DNA of 33,219 nt from Candidatus Omnitrophota bacterium (GTDB lineage Bacteria; Omnitrophota; Omnitrophia; Omnitrophales; Aquincolibacteriaceae). The stretch is from contig JACPXM010000028.1 in NCBI GenBank assembly GCA_016196545.1, positions 1 through 33,219 of the forward strand. The letters run 5' to 3'. The notes under the pieces were generated by a model. The model did no database searches and was not told the origin of the DNA. It saw only the letters and a program-made list of their open reading frames with translations. Position 1 is the stretch's first letter, and every line of letters starts with the position of its first letter. The position numbers were made by a program, and so were the translations under genes. This document shows positions 18,394 to 28,551 of this stretch, in pieces.

Positions 18394-19905
18394 ATGCAAA
18401 GAAATATCACATTTCTTTTCACGTTGGTTCTTCTATTAGCCGTGGCGGTTCCAGCATTTGCCGCGGTAGAAAATATCAAATTTAGCGGCGACATTACGGC
18501 GCGGGGAATGTATCGAGAGAGCCTAGGGCTCGGAGGTCTCGATAACAATGATACTTTTAACAGTACCATTTTTAATCCCGTGGAAGACGATCAAAGATTT
18601 TACATGACCCAGATTCGCCTCCGGGCCAATGCAGAACTCACCAGTCAGATTTCCGGCGAGCTCGAATTCCTCAATCAAAGAGACATCGATCCGCCCACAG
18701 GCGGCGCGCAAGGTTCCGGTCAGGCCACAGGAACTGTTGTAGGGCCCAATGCGGCGGGAACTTCTGCGGCCAATGATCAATTTGATGTGTTGATCAATCT
18801 TGCCAATATCACGATTAAAGAGCTTTACTATCCCGAACTTTCCGTAAAAATCGGCCGTCAAAATATTCAACTAGGTGAAGGATTTATCATTGGGAGCAGC
18901 CAAGTGACCAATCCGGATCCAGGAAGTACCTTAACGGCAGATGAATTCTCGCAGTTCAACAGCTTCGATGCCATCCGTTTTATGGTCAATAAAGACGCCT
19001 GGCATTTTGATTTGTTAACCGCAAAAATTGCAGAAAACGCGATTGATCTCGGAGACGATGCGGATCTCTACGCTTTCAACCTCGGGCGTAGTTTTGACAA
19101 ATACCAAGCAGAGGGTGAAGCTTATTTTGTGGCAACCCGTGATGCAGGTAATCCCGCTGCAGGGACTGCAAACGTATTCGGGGATACCTTTGAAAAAACC
19201 GAAGAGCTGTGGACCATCGGGGTTCGAGGCAGCCTTCATCCTTGGGATCGTTTGAAATTATCGGGTGAAACAGCGTTTCAGTGGGGAGAAGAAGGTGGAA
19301 GACAACCCTTCCCGCCCACGGGAGCTTCTCAATTTACTCCGAATGGAGATGTTCGGCAAAATATTGCTGCTTGGGCTTTTGATTATCGAGCCGAACTTGA
19401 TGTCACGGAACTACCCTGGCCGGCTAAACTCGGCGCAGAGTGGGTTTATTACTCCGGCGAAGATCACGGAGAGGGCGGTAAGTCGGGTTCCTGGAGACCT
19501 CTTTTCCGAGGGAAATTCCATAGCGCCCTTCGCGAATTTCAAGGCTACTTTTATATGACGGACGTAGGCATCACGCCCGGCTATACCAATCAACATCAGT
19601 TAATCCTTGACGCCTCGTTTCATCCTTTCAACCGCCAGGACTTGACCCTGTTTACCCGCTGGCTAATGTACTGGTTAGATGAAACGCCGATTGAAGGTCA
19701 TGGGACACATGCCGGAAATGAATTGGATGCCGTCATGGGTTATGACTATACCGAGGATTTAAAATTTAAGGTCATCGGCGCCCTTTTCTTCCCGGGGGCT
19801 TATTTTGACGCTGACCGAGCCACGCGCAATGCTGCGGGTCAGGAAGCGGTCACCGCCGAGGACGTCGCTAAAGAACTTGTGATGGAGATTGGCTTAGCCT
19901 TCTAA
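18394..19905 (+). CDS. Outer-membrane beta-barrel porin, alginate-export/AlgE-like
   Basis: Signal peptide MQRNITFLFTLVLLLAVAVPAFA; alternating amphipathic strands; ELYYPELSVKIGRQNIQLGEGFIIGS; SD ggggggcgaagaa. Upstream ATG 18295 lies inside the -10 element. Confidence 0.82.
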   Translation: MQRNITFLFTLVLLLAVAVPAFAAVENIKFSGDITARGMYRESLGLGGLDNNDTFNSTIFNPVEDDQRFYMTQIRLRANAELTSQISGELEFLNQRDIDPPTGGAQGSGQATGTVVGPNAAGTSAANDQFDVLINLANITIKELYYPELSVKIGRQNIQLGEGFIIGSSQVTNPDPGSTLTADEFSQFNSFDAIRFMVNKDAWHFDLLTAKIAENAIDLGDDADLYAFNLGRSFDKYQAEGEAYFVATRDAGNPAAGTANVFGDTFEKTEELWTIGVRGSLHPWDRLKLSGETAFQWGEEGGRQPFPPTGASQFTPNGDVRQNIAAWAFDYRAELDVTELPWPAKLGAEWVYYSGEDHGEGGKSGSWRPLFRGKFHSALREFQGYFYMTDVGITPGYTNQHQLILDASFHPFNRQDLTLFTRWLMYWLDETPIEGHGTHAGNELDAVMGYDYTEDLKFKVIGALFFPGAYFDADRATRNAAGQEAVTAEDVAKELVMEIGLAF

Positions 19906-19922
19906 CAGGTTTTAGAATTTTT

Positions 19923-19960
19923 AAAACCCCGCACCTTGATTGAAGGTGCGGGGTTTTTTT
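19923..19960 (+). terminator. Rho-independent terminator after porin
   Basis: aaaaccccgcacctt-gattg-aaggtgcggggtttt followed by T-run. Confidence 0.95.
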
Positions 19961-20023
19961 ATGTAGTCAACCCTCCTGAATTTAATTACAATAACGCCAT
20001 GCCAAAGGCCGCCCTTCCGATTT

Positions 20024-20578
20024 ATGAGCTCCCGTAAGTCTAGCCTAAGGAAGAAGTTACAAAAACGAATAAAACGTATTTCTTCTGAAAAGAGATTCGC
20101 AAAAAGTGTAAAGATTAAGCGAAAACTTTTAAGCGAGGCTTCCTTTATTCAAGCAAAAAAGATTTTATGTTATATGGCCTTGCCCACGGAAGTCGAAACG
20201 CGTTCCTTGATTCAGGCGGCATGGCGCCGGGGAAAGAAAATTTACATTCCAAGAATCGTTCAAAAAGAAAAGCATATGACGTTTTATGCGATCCATAACT
20301 TTTCCCGTGATGTTGAAAAGGGGGCCTATGGGATTGAGGAACCGAAAGTGGTTTCTTCGAGACGGGGCAAGGCTGGTGAGATGGATCTCGTGATTGTCCC
20401 CGGTGTGGCGTTCACAAAATCAGGGGCGAGACTTGGCCGCGGTGGCGGATATTTTGACCGCTTGTTAAAAAAAATTCCCGCGGTCAAAATCGGTGTTGCG
20501 TTTCGCGAGCAAATCGTAAAATCCTTACCCATGAAACCGCACGACGTCAGAATGGATAAAGTGGTGACCGATTCATGA
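20024..20578 (+). CDS. 5-formyltetrahydrofolate cyclo-ligase
   Basis: ILCYMALPTEVETRSLIQ; VIVPGVAFTKSGARLGRGGGYFDRLL. Confidence 0.93.
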   Translation: MSSRKSSLRKKLQKRIKRISSEKRFAKSVKIKRKLLSEASFIQAKKILCYMALPTEVETRSLIQAAWRRGKKIYIPRIVQKEKHMTFYAIHNFSRDVEKGAYGIEEPKVVSSRRGKAGEMDLVIVPGVAFTKSGARLGRGGGYFDRLLKKIPAVKIGVAFREQIVKSLPMKPHDVRMDKVVTDS

Positions 20579-21837
20579 TCCCTTCAAAACTGACACTCCC
20601 GGTGGAAGCCAAACGTAAAGTTTTTAGCGTCAGTGATTTAAACCGCTCCATACGGACGCTCCTGGAGGGACAATTTCCGGCCCTTTGGGTGGAGGGAGAA
20701 GTTTCGAATTTTAAATCCCATACCTCGGGACATATGTATTTGACGCTGAAAGATGAAAAATCTCAAATCTCCGCTGTCTTTTTTAGCCGCTACAATCAGT
20801 CCCTTAAATTTGAACTCAAAGACGGTCTTCATGTTCTTGTCTTCGGCAAAATTTCACTTTATGAGCCGCGCGGACAATATCAGCTTTACATTGAAAGGGT
20901 AGAGCCTAAAGGTGTGGGTGCACTTCAACTCGCCTTTCTCCAATTAAAGGAGAAATTGGAAAAAGAGGGACTTTTTGATCCGGCCCGGAAAAGGGCCCTT
21001 CCGCCTTTCCCGCGCGTTGTGGGAGTTGTCACGTCACCGACGGGTGCCGCGATTCGCGATATTTTGAATGTCGTAAGCCGGCGTTTTCACGGAACCGCCG
21101 TGCTCCTTTATCCCGTCCGGGTTCAGGGAGAGGGAGCGGCGGATGAAATCGCAGAGGCCATAGGGGAAATGAACCGTTATGGAGAGGCCGAGGTCTTGAT
21201 CGTGGGCCGCGGCGGAGGAAGCCTGGAAGATTTGTGGGCCTTTAATGAAGAAAAGGTGGCGCGGGCTGTCTTTGAATCTAAAATTCCGATTATTTCCGCC
21301 GTTGGCCATGAAATTGACTGGACCATTTGTGATTTTGTAGCGGATTTAAGGGCCCCCACACCCTCCGCGGCAGCAGAACTTGTGGTTCAGAACCGAGAGG
21401 CCCTTGAAAACGCCTTGTCCGATCATGAGTCCAGGCTTAAACAATCGATGATGAATCTTATCGAAGAAAAGCGAGAGGCCCTTGAAGCCGCCCGCTCAAG
21501 CTATGCCTTTCGTCAACCGCTGGCTTATGTTCAGCAATTTTCACAGCGCGCGGATGAGCTTTTAAGGCAGCTTCAGAATTACTCCAAGACCCTCGTTCAA
21601 ACGAAGAAGCAGGAATTTCAAACCCTGGCCGGGCGTTTGAATGCCCTCAGTCCTCTTGCGATTTTGGAGCGCGGCTATTCTCTGAGTTTTGATGCTCGCG
21701 GGGCCCTTTTAAAAGATGAGCGGGCCGTGAGGATCGGTGAGGAAATGGTTACGCGACTTGCGAAAGGACGTATTTATTCAAAAATTACAAAAAAAGAAAA
21801 CGGGGAGGATTCCCATGACCGAAGATCTGAAATTTGA
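20575..21837 (+). CDS. xseA: Exodeoxyribonuclease VII large subunit
   Basis: LWVEGEVSNFKSHTSGHMYLTLKDEKSQISAVFF; VVTSPTGAAIRDILNVVSRR; GRGGGSLEDLWAFNEE; ATGA overlap with previous gene. Confidence 0.97.
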   Translation: MIPSKLTLPVEAKRKVFSVSDLNRSIRTLLEGQFPALWVEGEVSNFKSHTSGHMYLTLKDEKSQISAVFFSRYNQSLKFELKDGLHVLVFGKISLYEPRGQYQLYIERVEPKGVGALQLAFLQLKEKLEKEGLFDPARKRALPPFPRVVGVVTSPTGAAIRDILNVVSRRFHGTAVLLYPVRVQGEGAADEIAEAIGEMNRYGEAEVLIVGRGGGSLEDLWAFNEEKVARAVFESKIPIISAVGHEIDWTICDFVADLRAPTPSAAAELVVQNREALENALSDHESRLKQSMMNLIEEKREALEAARSSYAFRQPLAYVQQFSQRADELLRQLQNYSKTLVQTKKQEFQTLAGRLNALSPLAILERGYSLSFDARGALLKDERAVRIGEEMVTRLAKGRIYSKITKKENGEDSHDRRSEI

Positions 21838-22153
21838 AAAGGCCCTGGAAAGGCTTGAAAAATTGGTGGAAGAGCTTGAAGCTGGAAATATTCCGCTCGA
21901 AGACGCTTTAAAAAAATACGAAGAGGGCATTCGGCTTTCGATCGCCTGCCAGAAAAAATTGTCTCAAGCGGAGAAAAAAATCGAGGTGCTTACAAAATCC
22001 CTGGATGGCTCTCTGAAAAAGGAGCCGTTTCTTAGTGAGGGAGAGGATTCACTTTCTGTTCCCTCCGCCAAGGACGGCCCGTCCCGCAAAAAATCCAGCC
22101 GCCCGCGGCGAGCCTCGGACTCAAGCCCGCCTGAGGAGGATGTCCTTTTTTGA
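21815..22153 (+). CDS. xseB: Exodeoxyribonuclease VII small subunit with low-complexity C-terminal tail
   Basis: FEKALERLEKLVEELEAGNIPLEDALKKYEEGIRLSIACQKKLSQAEKKIEVL; start reset to ATG 21815 with SD GGGGAGG. Confidence 0.93.
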   Translation: MTEDLKFEKALERLEKLVEELEAGNIPLEDALKKYEEGIRLSIACQKKLSQAEKKIEVLTKSLDGSLKKEPFLSEGEDSLSVPSAKDGPSRKKSSRPRRASDSSPPEEDVLF

Positions 22154-22992
22154 AGTACGAAAATCATTTTAAAGACTATCTCCGAGAGATTGAAAAAGGG
22201 CTGACTGAAATTCTTCCGCTTTCCAGTCAACAACCTTGTTTAATCCATGAGGCCATGCGGTATGCCGTATTTCCTGCCGGCAAGCGCTTCCGTCCGGTTT
22301 TAGTGTTTGCCGCCTGTCATGCCGCCGGAGGCAAGGTGGAAGACGCGCTCGAAGGGGCCTGCGCCCTTGAGCTCATTCATTGTTATTCGCTGGTCCATGA
22401 TGATTTGCCGGCACTGGACAATGATGAAATGCGCCGCGGCAGGCCGACTTGTCACAAACAATTCGGAGAGGCCGTTGCGCTTTTGGCGGGGGACGGGCTT
22501 TTAACTTTGGCCTTTCAAATCCTTGCGAAGATTAAACCCGCTTCCAAGGCCGTTCAAGTTCTAGAGGAGCTATCGACGTCGGCAGGGACCTATGGTATGA
22601 TTGGCGGCCAGGTCGCAGATTTGACCATCCAAAAGGGGGAATTGACCCTTCCCATGCTCGATTACATCAATATTCATAAAACCGGAAAGCTCATTAAAGC
22701 CGCAGCCCGCATTGGCGCCTTGCTGGCGGGGGCCTCGCGTGATGTAGAGCGCCGCATGATGCGCTTTGGGGAAGGGATTGGGCTTGCGTTTCAATCGATT
22801 GATGACTTGCTGGATGGAGACGGCTATTTAAAACTCATGAAAGGCCGGGAGGTTCGCATCAAAGTGCGAGACCTTATGGCCAACGCCATTCGCGAAATTC
22901 GTCCCCTGGGAAAAAGGGCGGAAAATCTGCAATTCCTGACCGAATTTCTTTTGAAGAGGATACCTCGAGAGACTCATGCCAAAGTGGATTGA
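22150..22992 (+). CDS. ispA: Polyprenyl (geranyl/farnesyl) diphosphate synthase
   Basis: LVHDDLPALDNDEMRRGRPTCH (FARM/DDxxxxD) and AFQSIDDLLD; overlaps neighbours. Confidence 0.93.
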   Translation: MKYENHFKDYLREIEKGLTEILPLSSQQPCLIHEAMRYAVFPAGKRFRPVLVFAACHAAGGKVEDALEGACALELIHCYSLVHDDLPALDNDEMRRGRPTCHKQFGEAVALLAGDGLLTLAFQILAKIKPASKAVQVLEELSTSAGTYGMIGGQVADLTIQKGELTLPMLDYINIHKTGKLIKAAARIGALLAGASRDVERRMMRFGEGIGLAFQSIDDLLDGDGYLKLMKGREVRIKVRDLMANAIREIRPLGKRAENLQFLTEFLLKRIPRETHAKVD

Positions 22993-24889
22993 TTCCATAA
23001 ATTCGCCCGCGGATTTAAAAAACGTTCCGCTTGAAAAATTGCCTGAAGTTGCCGGCGAATACCGTCATTATCTCATCGAATGCGTTTCTAAAACAGGAGG
23101 GCATTTAGGGGCAAGTCTGGGCGCTTTGGAATTGAACATTGCGCTTCATTATGTCTTAAATTCTCCGGAAGATAAAATTTGCTGGGATGTCGGCCATCAG
23201 GCTTATGTCCATAAAATGATTACGGGCCGCAAAGATCAAATGCTGACCCTTCGTCAGCCCCACGGCATTAGCGGATTTCCCTCGCCTTTTGAAAGTCCTC
23301 ATGACGCCTTTATTGTCGGACACGCGGGAACTGCCATTTCACAAGCGCTTGGGCTCGCCGTGGCGCGAGATCTTAAAAAGGAAAAGGGGAGAATCGTTGC
23401 GGTGGCCGGAGACGGCGCCTTAACGGCCGGCCTTTCCTACGAAGCGCTCAATAACGCGGGGCATCTTAAAAAAGAAATGCTCCTTGTGTTAAATGATAAT
23501 GAAATGTCGATTTCAAAAAACGTGGGAGGAATCAGCAAATATTTGAATAAGGTGCTCACCAATCCCCTTTATAACCGCGTGCGCGCGGAGGTCGAAAAAC
23601 AGCTGGATCATTTTCCCCGATTGAGAAAATTCGCAACGCACAGTCTGGAAGGCATGAAACATCTGTTCGTGCCTGGGATTCTCTTTGAAGAGTTGGGATT
23701 TCGTTATTTTGGTCCCGTGGACGGACATGACGTCATTTCACTCGTCCAGACCTTGCGCAAAATTTTGGCCCTGAAGGAATGCAGCCTCCTCCATGTGATC
23801 ACACAAAAAGGAAAAGGCTGCGCCTACGCCGAAAAAGACGCGGAACGAGGACATGGGGTGACCCCGTTTAACATTCAAACGGGGGAAAAAATCAAAAGTG
23901 CTCAGGAAATCGAGAAAGCAAAACAGGAAGGTATTTCTTATACGAGCGCTTTTGTGAAAGCCCTCCTCCGAATTGCGAAAGAAGATCCGGCGATTGTGGC
24001 CATTACGGCAGCCATGTCCTCGGGGACAGGACTTACGGAGTTTCAAAAACTGTTTCCCGAACGTTTTTTTGATGTGGGGATTGCCGAACAGCATGCCCTC
24101 ACATTTGCCGGCGCCCTTTCCAAAGGCGGATTGAAACCTGTCTGCGCGATTTATTCCACCTTCCTGCAGCGCTCTCAGGATTCCCTCATTCACGATGTCG
24201 CGCTTCAACGCCAGCACGCGGTTTTGTGCCTTGACCGCGCCGGCCTCGTGGGGGCAGATGGCGCGACCCATAACGGTGTTTTTGATATGAGTTATTTGGG
24301 CCATATCCCCCAAGTGGTCATGGCCAGTCCCAAAGATGAATATGAGATGGAACAAATGCTCCGATTGGCCAAAGATTATCCCTCTCTATTCGCGATTCGT
24401 TATCCCCGGGCCAATGTCCCGAAAATCTATGAAGATCTTCCCCACCAACCCTTCGAAATTGGGGAGGGAGAAATACTGCGTGAAGGTCAGGATGTCACCT
24501 TGCTTGCCTTGGGAAGCATGGTGGAAGTGGCCTTGAAGGCCCAGGGCCTCCTCAAAAGGAACGGTATCGAAGCCCGTGTGGTGAATATGCGATTTGCCAA
24601 ACCTTTGGACGCAAATCTTATCTTAGACAGCCTTGCCCGGACGCGGCTTCTTTTTACGTTAGAGGAACATGTCCTTACGGGAGGATTTGGTTCAAAAGTT
24701 TTGGAGTTCCTGGAGCGCCAGCAGGTCACGGATTTTTTCCTTCAACGCCTGGCCTTGCCGGACCAATTTATCGAGCATGGATCGCGCGAAGCCCTGCTCG
24801 ATCAGTTTCACCTTTCTCCGGAAAAAGTGGCCCAGGATATTTTGGAGCTATCCCGGCTGCGGTATCCTTTGACCTTACCGAAAACTTGA
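22976..24889 (+). CDS. dxs: 1-deoxy-D-xylulose-5-phosphate synthase
   Basis: GGHLGASLGALELNIALHYVLNSPEDKICWDVGHQAYVHKMITGR; AVAGDGALTAGLSYEALNNAG; VGIAEQHALTFAGAL. Confidence 0.97.
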   Translation: MPKWIDSINSPADLKNVPLEKLPEVAGEYRHYLIECVSKTGGHLGASLGALELNIALHYVLNSPEDKICWDVGHQAYVHKMITGRKDQMLTLRQPHGISGFPSPFESPHDAFIVGHAGTAISQALGLAVARDLKKEKGRIVAVAGDGALTAGLSYEALNNAGHLKKEMLLVLNDNEMSISKNVGGISKYLNKVLTNPLYNRVRAEVEKQLDHFPRLRKFATHSLEGMKHLFVPGILFEELGFRYFGPVDGHDVISLVQTLRKILALKECSLLHVITQKGKGCAYAEKDAERGHGVTPFNIQTGEKIKSAQEIEKAKQEGISYTSAFVKALLRIAKEDPAIVAITAAMSSGTGLTEFQKLFPERFFDVGIAEQHALTFAGALSKGGLKPVCAIYSTFLQRSQDSLIHDVALQRQHAVLCLDRAGLVGADGATHNGVFDMSYLGHIPQVVMASPKDEYEMEQMLRLAKDYPSLFAIRYPRANVPKIYEDLPHQPFEIGEGEILREGQDVTLLALGSMVEVALKAQGLLKRNGIEARVVNMRFAKPLDANLILDSLARTRLLFTLEEHVLTGGFGSKVLEFLERQQVTDFFLQRLALPDQFIEHGSREALLDQFHLSPEKVAQDILELSRLRYPLTLPKT

Positions 24890-24902
24890 GGCGGCAAACC
24901 CA

Positions 24903-25730
24903 GTGGATAAAGTTGCTATTGTAGTCAATCAAAAGAAACCCAGCGCCTCGGAGTTATTACCGAAAGTACGCACTTGGCTCGAGAAACGCGAACTCCAGGT
25001 TCAGGATTCCACGCAGGTGACATGGGAAGAGATTCTTAACGAAGCCCTTCTTGTAATCTGTCTTGGCGGAGATGGAACGCTTCTTTCGGTTGCCTCTCAC
25101 ATGAGAGAGAAGTCCGTACCGGTGCTCGGTGTCAATTTGGGGAGTCTTGGTTTTTTAACAGAGGTCAAGGAAAGCGAAGTTTTTGAGGAGCTGAACAGTT
25201 TTTTTCTTAATCAATCTCAGATTGAAGAAAGATTGATGATTGCGTGTTCGGCGCGAAGCGATAAATCTAAAATAGAACGGAGGCTGACAGCGTTAAATGA
25301 CATGGTTGTCAGCCGCGAGGGGCTTTCCAGACTTTTGCATGTGGATATCCGGGTCAGCGGGGAAAAACTCACAAACTTTGCCGGCGACGGCATCATTATC
25401 GCCACCCCGACAGGATCCACGGCCTATTCTCTATCCGCAGGAGGACCAGTGGTGCATCCCGGTCTTGAGGCGTTTGTCATCACCCCAATATGCCCGCATG
25501 CCTCCTCGCTTCGTCCGATGGTGGTTTCGGCCGAGGAAAAGATCTCCATTCGCATTCATACGCTCGATGAAGCCGGTAAGGCACTTTTGACGGCCGATGG
25601 TCAAGAAAATGTGGAAATCGACGATAGTTTTAGTGTCGAGATCACGCGTTCGGCCACGCCGCTTAAACTCATCAAAAGTTCCAAGCGGAGTTATTTCGCG
25701 ACCTTGAGAGAAAATTTTAAATTTCCCTGA
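24903..25730 (+). CDS. nadK: NAD kinase
   Basis: VICLGGDGTLLSVASHM; GVNLGSLGFLTEV; FAGDGIIIATPTGSTAYSLSAGGPVVHP. Confidence 0.95.
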   Translation: MDKVAIVVNQKKPSASELLPKVRTWLEKRELQVQDSTQVTWEEILNEALLVICLGGDGTLLSVASHMREKSVPVLGVNLGSLGFLTEVKESEVFEELNSFFLNQSQIEERLMIACSARSDKSKIERRLTALNDMVVSREGLSRLLHVDIRVSGEKLTNFAGDGIIIATPTGSTAYSLSAGGPVVHPGLEAFVITPICPHASSLRPMVVSAEEKISIRIHTLDEAGKALLTADGQENVEIDDSFSVEITRSATPLKLIKSSKRSYFATLRENFKFP

Positions 25731-25744
25731 TTCCGTGAGGCTGT

Positions 25745-26101
25745 ATGGCAAAAGTTTTAATTGTGGATGATGAAAAAGAGATTTGCGAAGAATTCCGCGA
25801 CATCCTTCAGGATGACGGTCATCAGGCCGAGTATGCCACCAGCGGGGAAGAGGCAATCCGGAAAGTTCATGAAGCCGATTACGATTTGATTTTTCTCGAT
25901 GTCTTGATGCCGCGCATGGAAGGCCGGCAGGTGTTTGACGAAATCCGAAAAATCAAACAAATCCCCGTGGCGATTATGTCCGGCTATATGCCCCCCAATA
26001 AGGAAAAAGAAGTGATGTCCCTCGGGGCGATTGCATGCCTGAGAAAACCGCTGGATTTGGCCCGCATTAAAAGTCTGTTGCGCTCGGTTGAAAATAAATA
26101 A
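25745..26101 (+). CDS. Single-domain response regulator (REC only)
   Basis: VLIVDDEKEICEEF ... LIFLDVLMPRMEG ... AIMSGY ... CLRKPLDL. Confidence 0.92.
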   Translation: MAKVLIVDDEKEICEEFRDILQDDGHQAEYATSGEEAIRKVHEADYDLIFLDVLMPRMEGRQVFDEIRKIKQIPVAIMSGYMPPNKEKEVMSLGAIACLRKPLDLARIKSLLRSVENK

Positions 26102-26104
26102 TTG

Positions 26105-27406
26105 ATGGAACCCTCCGTACGGGTCCGGTTTGCCCCCTCTCCGACAGGTTATCTTCATATTGGCGGTGTCCGAACGGCCCTTTTTAATTTTCTCTATGCC
26201 CGCAGTCAAGGTGGAAAATTTCTGCTTCGCATGGAAGATAGCGACCGCGCACGCTCAGAAAAAAAATACGAAACGGAAATTTTAGAGTCTTTGAAGTGGC
26301 TGGGGCTTGCGTGGGATGAACCCTTTTTTTATCAAAGCGCACGGCTTGAAATTTATCAGAAAGCCGCCAGGGAACTTTTGGCGAAGGGGCTCGCCTATGA
26401 GGAAAAGGGCGAAGGCGGTATCGCAATCAAATTTAAAATTCCCCCGCGAAAAATTGGGTTTACGGATCTCGTTCATGGAGAAGTGCAATTTGATACCTCG
26501 CTTTTCGGGGATCTTGTTTTGATCAAATCCGATGGATTTCCAACCTATCATTGGGCCTGTGTCCTTGATGACCACGAAATGCGAATCAGTCATGTGATTC
26601 GCGGCGATGACCACCTTTCCAATACGCCGCGACAACAGCTTCTCTTTGAGGTCCTTGGCTGGAAGGCCCCCAAATATGCCCATCTCCCTCTCATCCTTGG
26701 AGGGGATGGTACCCCCCTTTCAAAGCGTCATGGCGCAGTTTCGCTGGCGAGTTTTCGCGAGCAGGGCTTTGTCCCTGAGGGGATGATTAATTATCTGGCG
26801 CTCTTAGGGTGGGGTGTGGAAGGGAATCAGGAATTTTATACCTTCGAAGAGCTGATCAAAAAATTTTCCATCAAACGGATTACGAAAACCAACGCCCGCT
26901 TTGATTATGAAAAACTTTCCTGGATGAATGGCCAGCACCTTAAAAAATTGAACGAATCAGATTATCTTGCCCGCGTCAGTGAGTTTTATGCGGACCCAAC
27001 CCGGAAAATTTCTCCGGAAAAATGGAAAAAAACCGCGCTTCTGTTTCGTTCGAGGATCCGCACGCTCTCCGAATTAAAAGAGCAGGCCTGTTACATCTTC
27101 GAAGAGCCGGAAAATTATCCCTCGGATATTCGCAATGATTTCCTTCAAAATAAGCCGCTCAAACGGCATTTGGAGGCCTGGATTGAGGAAGCGGACAAAC
27201 TTCCCAATTTCCTTCAGCCGGAGGAAATTGAAAAGATGACGCGCGAGACCGCCAACGGCTGGGGGATTGAGGCCAAAGACATCATTCATCCGCTCCGTTT
27301 TGCCTTGACGGCGAAGACCGTAAGCCCGGGTCTTTTTGAGCTCATGAGCGTGCTTGGAAAAGAGGCCTGCCTTTCCCGCGTCAAAAAATTGCTAGGGAGA
27401 TCTTAG
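26105..27406 (+). CDS. gltX: Glutamyl-tRNA synthetase (glutamate--tRNA ligase)
   Basis: VRVRFAPSPTGYLHIGGVRTALFNFLYAR; LSKRHGAVSLASFREQGFVPEGMINYLALLGW. Confidence 0.95.
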   Translation: MEPSVRVRFAPSPTGYLHIGGVRTALFNFLYARSQGGKFLLRMEDSDRARSEKKYETEILESLKWLGLAWDEPFFYQSARLEIYQKAARELLAKGLAYEEKGEGGIAIKFKIPPRKIGFTDLVHGEVQFDTSLFGDLVLIKSDGFPTYHWACVLDDHEMRISHVIRGDDHLSNTPRQQLLFEVLGWKAPKYAHLPLILGGDGTPLSKRHGAVSLASFREQGFVPEGMINYLALLGWGVEGNQEFYTFEELIKKFSIKRITKTNARFDYEKLSWMNGQHLKKLNESDYLARVSEFYADPTRKISPEKWKKTALLFRSRIRTLSELKEQACYIFEEPENYPSDIRNDFLQNKPLKRHLEAWIEEADKLPNFLQPEEIEKMTRETANGWGIEAKDIIHPLRFALTAKTVSPGLFELMSVLGKEACLSRVKKLLGRS

Positions 27407-27414
27407 AGGAACCT

Positions 27415-27753
27415 ATGGCGGACTGTCTTTTCTGTCGCATCAAAAGAAAGGAAATTCCTGCCAAATTCGAGTACGAAGATGAAGAGATTTTTTCCATTTA
27501 CGATGCCCATCCCCAAGCCCCCTTCCACCTTTTAATTATCCCCACCCTTCATCTTGAAAAAATCAGTGATCTTACGGCGTCCCATGCAGCGTTAATGGGC
27601 CGATTGATTTATCAAGCCAAACAAATCGCGGATCAAAATCGCTGGAAGGATTACCGGCTTATTTTTAATAACGGTCAGGAAGCGGGCCAGTCGGTGTTTC
27701 ATATTCATTTGCATCTTTTAAGCGGGCGCCGGATGAGCTGGCCCCCCGGCTGA
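27415..27753 (+). CDS. HIT family hydrolase (HINT-like)
   Basis: CLFCRIKRKEIPAKFEYEDEEIFSIYDAHPQAPFHLLIIP; GQSVFHIHLHLLSGR. Confidence 0.94.
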   Translation: MADCLFCRIKRKEIPAKFEYEDEEIFSIYDAHPQAPFHLLIIPTLHLEKISDLTASHAALMGRLIYQAKQIADQNRWKDYRLIFNNGQEAGQSVFHIHLHLLSGRRMSWPPG

Positions 27754-27804
27754 TTGCATCCTTGCGGTGCGTCAAGTACAATTACTACAAGGGATCGGCA
27801 ACCT

Positions 27805-28419
27805 ATGACTCTCTTCAGAAAGAAAGAATTCTATTCGCCCCGCGACATAGCCCTATTTTGCTCTGTGGAGCCCTCTGTCGTGGAAGGATGGCTTGACGCC
27901 AAGCGGCTCTCTTTTGTAGTTCTTCCGGGCTTTCACCGACGCGTTCCGCACGCAGTCTTGGAAAAATTCATGGTTTCGCAAGGGTTTGAAAAACCAGCTT
28001 GCTGGCTCGGGGAATTTTCAAAGTTCCGGGTTTTGGTGGTGGAAGATGATCAGGATTTATTGGAAATCATGGGAGATTTTTTAGTGGATGAATTACGCCT
28101 TGAAGTCAAGCGCGAGACCAACGGCTTTAGCGCGGGGTTGCAAATTGCGAGCTGGCAGCCGGATTTAATCCTGCTTGATTTTGTTATGCCCGAAGTTTCA
28201 GGATTTGAAATCATGAAAAAACTCAAGGAAAATCCGGAGACATGCGATATTCCGGTTCTCGCCGTCACTTCCTTAAAAGGGGAAGACCAGCGTCAGGCCG
28301 TGTTGAATGCGGGGGTTTCGGATTTTATCGGCAAGCCCTTTTACAGTGAAGAATTCCTCAAAAAAATTCGCACGCTGCTTGGAATTGTGTTGGCGGAACC
28401 GGCAAAAGGGTCTTCTTAA
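27805..28419 (+). CDS. MerR/excisionase-like HTH fused to C-terminal REC domain
   Basis: FYSPRDIALFCSVEPSVVEGWLDAKRLSFVVLPGFHRRVP (HTH) then FRVLVVEDDQDLLEI...LILLDFVMPEVSGFEI...FIGKPF (REC). Start reset to ATG 27805. Confidence 0.85.
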   Translation: MTLFRKKEFYSPRDIALFCSVEPSVVEGWLDAKRLSFVVLPGFHRRVPHAVLEKFMVSQGFEKPACWLGEFSKFRVLVVEDDQDLLEIMGDFLVDELRLEVKRETNGFSAGLQIASWQPDLILLDFVMPEVSGFEIMKKLKENPETCDIPVLAVTSLKGEDQRQAVLNAGVSDFIGKPFYSEEFLKKIRTLLGIVLAEPAKGSS

Positions 28420-28551
28420 AACCACTGCCGTATTTAACCTCCTGCACACCGGGTGTGGAAGGGGTGCCACCAATATTTCCCGCCTTGTCCATCTGGGATT
28501 ACGCATATATAATGCCGTCCTTGGAAATTTTCTGCTGCTACGATAATTGAG

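Noticed and set aside
19999-20037. Short upstream ORF MPKAALPIYELP before the 5-formyl-THF cyclo-ligase
   Set aside because: Too short and generic to claim as a regulatory uORF.
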